The notes under the pieces were generated by a model. The model ran no database searches. It saw only the letters and a list, made by a program, of their open reading frames with translations, and was not told where the DNA came from. From the NCBI RefSeq assembly GCF_963931675.1, contig NZ_OZ007039.1:2641806-2705805 (forward strand): DNA of 64,000 nucleotides, in the 5' to 3' direction. Below, piece by piece: positions 58,574 to 64,000 of this stretch. How positions within the stretch are numbered: position 1 is the stretch's first letter; each line of letters opens with the position of its first letter. Source of the stretch: an uncultured Alistipes sp. Its GTDB lineage: Bacteria; Bacteroidota; Bacteroidia; Bacteroidales; Rikenellaceae. A program made the translations under genes and the position numbers.

Positions 58574-59324
58574 TTTGTGTTTCGAATAGGCGTTTGTAAT
58601 TTTCGAGGGTGGCGCGTTGCAGCTCCTCCACCGGGCGACCCAACGCTTCGGCCGCCCGGGCGTAGATCTCCTCGATGGTCACCCCGGCGGCGTCGGTCTC
58701 GAAGAAGAGCTGTCCGAGGGGCGTTTCGCACAGGGCCCGGAGGGTTTTGGACGACGCGAAGGTCCGCTCTCCGAACGAGAGGTAATAACCTCTCCGCAGG
58801 GCTTGCTGGGCCTGTTCGGGGGAGCCGATGAACCCGTGGAAGATCACGGCCCGAGGTTCACAGGCGGCCAGTTCGCGCATCAGCGGCTCGAAGGCCCGCA
58901 CGCAGTGCAGTACAACGGGCCGTCCGGTGCGTCGGGCCAGGTCGAGTTGCGCGCGCAGGGCGGCGAACTGGGCTTCGCGGGGGACCGGACAGGCGAAGTC
59001 GAGTCCGGTTTCGCCGATGGCCTGCACCTCGGCGGCTTCGTTCCCGACACGCTCCGTCCCGGCGGTCTCGTCCCTGACAACTCCCTCTCCGACATGACCC
59101 GTCCCGGCGGTCTCGTCCCTGACAACTCCCTCTCCGACACGCCCCGTCCCGGCGGTTGTTTCCCCGGCAACTCCGGTTCCGATGCGTCCGCCCTTGTCGG
59201 CGAACCGGGCGGCAAAGGCCTCTACATCCTGAGAATCAGCCTCCCAGGGATGTATGCCCGCGGTGCGGAGTTCGATTCCGCGGCCCGTGGGACGGTGGGT
59301 ATGTATATTTATATAAGGAAGCAT
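58566..59324 (-). CDS. TatD-family hydrolase with in-frame tandem-repeat insertion
   Basis: Start chosen at ATG 59324 (M-L-P-Y-I-N-I-H-T-H-R-P), which places the H-x-H metal motif at residues 8-10. Later ligands are G-E-T-G-L-D, V-L-H-C, F-H-G-F and E-T-D-A. Between the first His pair and the G-E-T-G-L-D motif lies an insertion of about 45 residues composed of 15-residue repeats (E-T-A-G-T-G-H-V-G-E-G-V-V-R-D). Normal TatD proteins lack it. The repeats sit where a surface loop is expected, so activity may be preserved. Confidence 0.88.
   Translation of the reverse strand: MLPYINIHTHRPTGRGIELRTAGIHPWEADSQDVEAFAARFADKGGRIGTGVAGETTAGTGRVGEGVVRDETAGTGHVGEGVVRDETAGTERVGNEAAEVQAIGETGLDFACPVPREAQFAALRAQLDLARRTGRPVVLHCVRAFEPLMRELAACEPRAVIFHGFIGSPEQAQQALRRGYYLSFGERTFASSKTLRALCETPLGQLFFETDAAGVTIEEIYARAAEALGRPVEELQRATLENYKRLFETQNG
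59045..59170. repeat. 45-bp tandem repeats inside the tatD gene
   Basis: Units beginning CGTCCCGGCGGTCTCGTCC repeat every 45 bp (15 codons), two nearly identical and at least one diverged at each side. The period is a multiple of 3, so the frame is kept. Confidence 0.8.
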
Positions 59325-59469
59325 CGATGAGACAAAAATAGGAATTTTAAGTAAATTTAAAAAATAATGCATTGCGGGATGGCTTTTATCGGAAAAATTT
59401 TGTACTTTCGCACGCGAAATGATTGTTAGTTTGCTAACAGCCAGGGCCGGACAGGGAAACGCGCAGTGA

Positions 59470-59575
59470 AAAACGGCGGATTCCGGCGAGCCAGTGACGG
59501 ACGGTGCACGGGGTGTACCAGTGACGGACGGGACGCGGGATGTGTCGGTGACGGACGGCAGTCAGGAAAGCAACC
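59470..59575. repeat. Short tandem repeats in the nqr leader
   Basis: Three copies of GTGACGGACGG at about 27-29-bp spacing lie in the 282-bp gap before nqrA. No gene is supported here. A weak promoter-like TTTGTACTTTCG lies at about 59399-59410; the leader would then be about 190 nt. Confidence 0.55.
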
Positions 59576-59606
59576 AAACACACAAAATAATTCAAACTCT
59601 TTAACC

Positions 59607-60962
59607 ATGTCGAAAATCATTACATTACGCAAGGGTTTAGACATCAATCTGGTGGGCAAACCCCAGGAGTCGCTGGCGGAAGCGCCGATGGCTTCGGAGT
59701 ATGCCCTCTCGCCCCTGGATTTCGAGGGTGTGACACCGAAATTGCTGGTTAAGGTGGGTGATCGGGTGAAGGCCGGTACGGCGTTGTTCTTCAACAAGTT
59801 CAACGAGCGTATACTCTTCACGTCTCCCGTCAGCGGCACGGTGTCGGCCATCAATCGGGGTGAGAAGCGCAAGGTGCTTTCGGTGGCTGTGACCCCGGAC
59901 TCCAGGCAGGAGTACGAGACGTTCACGGTGCCGGGTCTCGAAAAGGCCGCGCGTGAGGAGATTGTCGAACTTTTGCTCCGTTCGGGTCTGTGGCCGATGA
60001 TCATCCAGCGGCCCTACGGCATCATTGCGGACCCCGTGGACACGCCGAAGGCGATCTTTGTCTCGGCGTTCGATTCGGCGCCCCAGGCTCCGGACTACAA
60101 TTTCGCGCTGAAAGGCGAACAGAAGGACCTCCAGACGGGTATCGAGGTGCTCCGCAAGCTCACTCCGGGGAAGGTTCACCTCTCGGTTCGCGCGAAGAGC
60201 GAAGGGCAGATGCCCCAGCTCAAGGGTGTCGAACTGCACACCTTTGCCGGGAAACACCCCGTAGGTAACGTGGGCGTGCAGATCCACCACATCGACTCGA
60301 TCAACAAGGGCGATCTGGTCTGGACGGTGAATATTCAGGACCTGGCAATCATCGGCCGCCTGTTCAACGAGGGGCGTGTCGACCGGACGAAGACCATCGC
60401 CGTGGCGGGCTCGGAGATCGAGCACCCGCAGTACGTGCGCGTCATCGACGGCGCCAGGGTCGACTCGATCGTCAAGGGCAATGTCAAGGCGCAGCAGGAG
60501 GGCGACTCGATCCGCTTCATCTCGGGCAACGTGCTGACGGGTACGAAGACGTCGCTCGACGGCTTCCTGGGCTTCTACGCCCATCAGCTGACGGCCATCC
60601 CCGAGGGCGACAAGTACGAACTGCTGGGCTGGGCGATGCCGCGCTTCAAGAAGTTCTCGGTATCGCGGGCCTACTTCTCGTGGCTGTGCCCGCGCAAGGC
60701 CTACGATCTGGATACGAACCTGAACGGCGGCGAGCGCCCCTTCGTGGTGACGGGGCTCTACGAGCAGTATCTGCCGATGGACATCTACCCGATGTACCTG
60801 TTGAAGGCGTGCCTGGCGGGCGACATCGAGAAGATGGAGAACCTGGGCATCTACGAGGTGACGGAGGAGGATCTCGCGCTGTGCGAGTTCGTGGATCCCT
60901 CGAAGATCGAGATCCAGCAGATCATCCGCGACGGTATTAACTTAATGATCAAGGAGGCTTAA
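59607..60962 (+). CDS. nqrA: Na+-translocating NADH:quinone reductase subunit A
   Basis: Start at ATG 59607 (M-S-K-I-I-T-L-R-K-G-L-D). The 451-residue soluble subunit has a barrel-sandwich start (V-K-V-G-D-R-V-K-A-G-T-A) and R-P-Y-G-I-I-A-D-P. NqrA lies on the cytoplasmic side near the quinone site. First gene of nqrABCDE. Confidence 0.96.
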   Translation: MSKIITLRKGLDINLVGKPQESLAEAPMASEYALSPLDFEGVTPKLLVKVGDRVKAGTALFFNKFNERILFTSPVSGTVSAINRGEKRKVLSVAVTPDSRQEYETFTVPGLEKAAREEIVELLLRSGLWPMIIQRPYGIIADPVDTPKAIFVSAFDSAPQAPDYNFALKGEQKDLQTGIEVLRKLTPGKVHLSVRAKSEGQMPQLKGVELHTFAGKHPVGNVGVQIHHIDSINKGDLVWTVNIQDLAIIGRLFNEGRVDRTKTIAVAGSEIEHPQYVRVIDGARVDSIVKGNVKAQQEGDSIRFISGNVLTGTKTSLDGFLGFYAHQLTAIPEGDKYELLGWAMPRFKKFSVSRAYFSWLCPRKAYDLDTNLNGGERPFVVTGLYEQYLPMDIYPMYLLKACLAGDIEKMENLGIYEVTEEDLALCEFVDPSKIEIQQIIRDGINLMIKEA

Positions 60963-60964
60963 AG

Positions 60965-62092
60965 ATGGGACTTCGCAAACTGATGGATAAAATCAAGCCC
61001 ACGTTCTCGAAAGGCGGGAAACTGGGCTTCCTGGAGTCGACGTTCGATGCGTTCGAGACGTTCCTCTTCGTTCCGAACACGACGACCGTGAAGGGTGCGC
61101 ACATCCGCGACTGCAACGACATGAAACGCACGATGATCATGGTTGTGCTGGCGCTGATGCCGGCATTCCTGTTCGGGTGCTGGTGGACGGGCTCGCAGGT
61201 GGGTCTGGAGGGTTTCCGGGCCTTCTTCTACGGACTGGTCCGGGTGCTTCCGATGGTGTGCGTGTCGTACATCGTGGGTCTGGCCATCGAATTCTATTTC
61301 GCACAGGTGCGCGGGCATGAGGTCAACGAGGGCTTCCTCGTGACGGGCCTTCTGATCCCGATGGTCTTCCCCGTTTCGACCCCGCTGTGGATGGTGGCCC
61401 TCTCGACGGCCTTCGCCGTGATCTTCGGCAAGGAGGTCTTCGGCGGAACGGGCATGAACGTCTTCAACCCGGCGCTGCTGGCCCGAGCGTTTGCCTTCTT
61501 CGCCTATACGCCCTCGATGTCGGGCGAGACGGTCTGGTACTCGACCTGGACGATGATGGGCGCACAGGTCGACGGCGTTTCGGGCGCTACGGCCCTCGAA
61601 CAGTTAGCCTCGACCGGCACGATGACCTATTCGCCGCTGGATGCCTTCCTGGGCATGATCCCGGGGTCGTTCGGCGAGACCTCGACGCTGGCGATCCTGA
61701 TCGGCGGCGCGATCCTGCTCTTTACGGGCATCGCGTCGTGGCGCACGATGGTTTCGGTCTTCGTCGGCGGTCTGGCGATGGGCTACCTGTTCCAGGCACT
61801 GGGCGTGACGACGTATCCGGCATGGTGGCACCTGATCGTGGGCGGTTTCGCCTTCGGTGCGGTCTTCATGGCCACGGATCCCGTGACCTCGGCCCAGACC
61901 AACAAGGGCAAGTACATCGTGGGCCTGATGACGGGCGCGCTGGCCGTGCTGATCCGCGTGGTGAACCCGGCCTACCCCGAGGGTATGATGCTTTCGATCC
62001 TCTTCATGAACGCGCTGGCACCGCTCGTAGACTACTTCGTGGTCGAGGCGAACATCTCGCGGCGCAAGAAACGTGTGAAACTCGCAAAATAG
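60965..62092 (+). CDS. nqrB: Na+-translocating NADH:quinone reductase subunit B
   Basis: The 375-residue membrane protein has about ten helices. D-G-V-S-G-A-T-A-L (about 198-206) carries the Thr that binds FMN covalently, and G-K-E-V-F-G-G-T-G-M-N-V-F-N-P is the conserved channel segment. It passes electrons and drives Na+ movement. It starts 2 bp after nqrA. Confidence 0.96.
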   Translation: MGLRKLMDKIKPTFSKGGKLGFLESTFDAFETFLFVPNTTTVKGAHIRDCNDMKRTMIMVVLALMPAFLFGCWWTGSQVGLEGFRAFFYGLVRVLPMVCVSYIVGLAIEFYFAQVRGHEVNEGFLVTGLLIPMVFPVSTPLWMVALSTAFAVIFGKEVFGGTGMNVFNPALLARAFAFFAYTPSMSGETVWYSTWTMMGAQVDGVSGATALEQLASTGTMTYSPLDAFLGMIPGSFGETSTLAILIGGAILLFTGIASWRTMVSVFVGGLAMGYLFQALGVTTYPAWWHLIVGGFAFGAVFMATDPVTSAQTNKGKYIVGLMTGALAVLIRVVNPAYPEGMMLSILFMNALAPLVDYFVVEANISRRKKRVKLAK

Positions 62093-62099
62093 GGGAACC

Positions 62100-63020
62100 A
62101 TGGCAACGAAAAGATTCAAATGCAACGTTTGCGGCTATATCCACGAAGGGGATGCCGCACCCGCAACGTGTCCCGTTTGCGCGGCTCCGGCATCGGAGTT
62201 TACCGAACTGAAGGAGTCGGCCGACGCGGCGGCTCCGAAGAAGAAGGGCCTGTTCAGCAATACGGACAACAACGCCTATATTGTTCTCTACTCGACGGTG
62301 ATGGTCGTCATCGTGGCCACGCTGCTGGCGCTGGCCGCCCTGGGGCTCCAGAAACGCCAGTACGAGAACGAACTCAACGAGAAGAAGAAATCGATCCTGC
62401 TGTCGCTCTACGCGGGCGACGCCCAGAAACAGGGCGTTGCAGCCGAGGATCTGATCCAGACGGTGAAATATGAAGATGTGATCGACGCCTATGTGATTGA
62501 CAACACCGGGGCGCGCGTCGAGGGCGAGGATGTCTTCGCGCTGCTGAACGACCTTCCGGGGGCCTTTGCCGCCGGGAAGTTCCCGATCTTCGAGTCCAAG
62601 GACGGCCGCGTGGTGATTCCCGTGACGGGTATGGGCCTGTGGGGCCCCGTGTGGGGATATGTGGCCCTGGAGAAGGACATGAATACCATCGCCGGCATCA
62701 TCATGGCCCACAAGGGTGAGACCCCGGGTCTGGGTGACGAGATCGCCACGGCGAAGTATCAGGCGAAATTCGTCGGGAAGACGATTTTCGAGGGTGACGA
62801 GTTCGTGTCGGTGACGCTTCGCAAGGGCGGGGCGAAGGACCCGGCGCACGAGGTGGATGCCATTACGGGCGGCACGAAGACTTCGGACGGTGTGACGGCG
62901 ATGCTCCGCAACAGCCTGGAGAACTACCTGCCGCTGCTGGAATCGAAGCGGGTCGCCGCGGAGACGGAGGCTGTGGCCGCGGAAGTGTCTAACGAAGAAA
63001 ATGCAGAAAGCCATGAGTAA
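62100..63020 (+). CDS. nqrC: NqrC fused to an N-terminal rubredoxin-like domain
   Basis: The first 35 residues form a short rubredoxin-like iron site: [13 protein letters not shown] and T-C-P-V-C (Cys 8, 11, 24, 27; C-x2-C-x12-C-x2-C). A charged linker (35-57), one membrane helix (about 59-82) and the usual NqrC domain follow, including [11 protein letters not shown] with the Thr that should bind FMN. Standard NqrC lacks the rubredoxin-like part. The new domain should be cytoplasmic. Total length 306 residues. Confidence 0.93.
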   Translation: MATKRFKCNVCGYIHEGDAAPATCPVCAAPASEFTELKESADAAAPKKKGLFSNTDNNAYIVLYSTVMVVIVATLLALAALGLQKRQYENELNEKKKSILLSLYAGDAQKQGVAAEDLIQTVKYEDVIDAYVIDNTGARVEGEDVFALLNDLPGAFAAGKFPIFESKDGRVVIPVTGMGLWGPVWGYVALEKDMNTIAGIIMAHKGETPGLGDEIATAKYQAKFVGKTIFEGDEFVSVTLRKGGAKDPAHEVDAITGGTKTSDGVTAMLRNSLENYLPLLESKRVAAETEAVAAEVSNEENAESHE

Positions 63021-63639
63021 CAACATGAAATATCTGACGGGTCCGTTCTCGGCGAACAACCCGGTGATCGTTCAGATTCTGGGAATCTGCTCGGCACTGG
63101 CCGTGACCGTCCAGCTCAAGCCCGCGATCGTGATGGCGCTGAGCGTAACGGTCGTGACGGCCTTCTCGAACCTGGTGATGTCGCTGCTGCGCAACGGCGT
63201 TCCGGCGCGTATCCGCATCATCGTGCAGCTGGTGGTGATTGCGGCGCTTGTGATTCTGGTGGACCAGGTGCTGAAGGCCTACGTCTACGAGATTTCGAAA
63301 CAGTTGTCGGTCTACGTGGGACTGATCATCACGAACTGTATCGTCATGGGCCGCGTGGAGGCCTTCGCCCTGGGCAACAAGCCGTGGGCTTCGTTCCTCG
63401 ACGGTATCGGCAACGGCCTGGGTTACGGCCTGATCCTGGTGATCGTGGCCATCTTCCGGGAGCTGCTGGGCTCGGGGAGCCTGCTGGGCTTCCGGATCAT
63501 TCCCGAGAGCTGGTACATGGCCGAAGGCGGTTTCTATTCGAACTGCGGTCTGATGCTTTTCCCGCCGATGGCGCTGATCATCGTGGGTTGCATCATCTGG
63601 GTGCACCGCTCGCGCAACAAGGACTTACAGGAAAAATAG
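63013..63639 (+). CDS. nqrD: Na+-translocating NADH:quinone reductase subunit D
   Basis: Start placed at ATG 63013 (M-S-N-N-M-K-Y-L), overlapping nqrC by 8 bp; 63001 and 63025 are alternatives. The 208 residues form about six helices, with [13 protein letters not shown] as the conserved Cys-containing segment that helps hold the intramembrane iron centre with NqrE. Confidence 0.95.
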   Translation: MSNNMKYLTGPFSANNPVIVQILGICSALAVTVQLKPAIVMALSVTVVTAFSNLVMSLLRNGVPARIRIIVQLVVIAALVILVDQVLKAYVYEISKQLSVYVGLIITNCIVMGRVEAFALGNKPWASFLDGIGNGLGYGLILVIVAIFRELLGSGSLLGFRIIPESWYMAEGGFYSNCGLMLFPPMALIIVGCIIWVHRSRNKDLQEK

Positions 63640-63650
63640 GAGGGTAGCAT

Positions 63651-64000
63651 ATGGAATCATTGAATCTCTTTATCCGGTCGATCTTTATCGACAACATGGT
63701 CTTCGCCTTCTTCTTCGGCATGTGTTCGTACATCGCCGTGTCGAAGAGCGTGAAGACGGCCCTCGGACTGGGAGCAGCCGTTACGTTCGTGATGGTGATG
63801 ACCGTACCGTTGAACTATCTCCTGTATGAATACATTCTCAGGCCGGGCGCGCTTCATGCGTGGATTCCTGCGGTTCCGGAGAGTGTGGATCTGAACTTCC
63901 TGTCGTTCATCGTCTTCATAGCGACGATTGCGGCGTTCGTGCAGCTGGTCGAGATGATCGTCGAGAAGTTCTCGCCGGCGCTTTACAACCAGTTGGGCAT
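63651..64000 (+). CDS. nqrE: Na+-translocating NADH:quinone reductase subunit E, cut by the window edge
   Basis: ATG 63651 lies 11 bp after nqrD with an AGGAGG ribosome site. The visible 116 residues are strongly hydrophobic and begin L-F-I-R-S-I-F-I-D-N-M-V-F-A-F-F-F-G-M-C, the NqrE start with its conserved Cys. The frame is open to the last base. Confidence 0.93.
   Translation, partial: MESLNLFIRSIFIDNMVFAFFFGMCSYIAVSKSVKTALGLGAAVTFVMVMTVPLNYLLYEYILRPGALHAWIPAVPESVDLNFLSFIVFIATIAAFVQLVEMIVEKFSPALYNQLG

Overview
The window looks like a chromosome segment of a gut Bacteroidetes, most likely Alistipes or another Rikenellaceae. This is inferred from high-GC housekeeping DNA, Bacteroidetes promoters of the form TTTG-N19/20-TAnnTTTG, the L13-S9-S2-EF-Ts gene order, a methylmalonyl-CoA sodium-pump decarboxylase, Na+-NQR, BACON/LRR lipoproteins and a divergent AddAB-like pair. 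Taxonomy is inferred from gene content only; no 16S gene is present.

Region 1 (1-6274) is the right end of an integrated phage-like element (A) whose left end lies outside the window. It carries a lysis-type cassette (membrane protein, amidase endolysin, HEXXH membrane protein, anchored protein), an AT-rich toxin-antitoxin-chaperone module (HigB-like, HigA-like, SecB-like), an intact IS256-type insertion sequence with perfect 26-bp ends and an 8-bp target duplication, and a tyrosine integrase. The insertion sequence landed exactly on the integrase stop codon.

Region 2 (6231-20222) is a complete-looking 14-kb element (B) bounded by 44-bp direct repeats; the right repeat is the 3' part of an intact tRNA-Pro(UGG). 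B carries an integrase, an excisionase-like protein, a DUF4373 replication protein with a candidate internal origin, a DnaB helicase, a tail tape-measure protein followed with a 4-bp overlap by a small terminase, and a control region (Bro-N, RhuM, XRE repressor, paired operators, divergent promoters). It has no capsid, portal, large terminase or lysis genes. This content resembles a phage satellite that redirects packaging and perhaps tails, more than a decayed prophage.

Region 3 (20254-64000) is core chromosome: tRNA-Pro; a likely steroid/bile-acid operon (5-alpha-reductase, Old Yellow Enzyme family reductase, SDR) with a HAD gene; a BACON-LRR lipoprotein; sirtuin and TRIC channel; the methylmalonyl-CoA branch of propionate metabolism (MeaB, epimerase, Na+-pumping decarboxylase); ribosomal proteins and EF-Ts; an ABC exporter/HPr-kinase-like/signal-peptidase trio; an AddAB-like helicase-nuclease; two M23 peptidases; alaS; gpmI; prolyl-tRNA editing; TcdA and TatD; and the start of the nqrABCDE operon, whose NqrC carries an N-terminal rubredoxin-like domain.

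A recurrent feature of region 3 is short tandem-repeat DNA, both between genes (20-bp, 71-bp and degenerate 23-28-bp units) and in frame inside enzymes (TatD, HPr-kinase-like).
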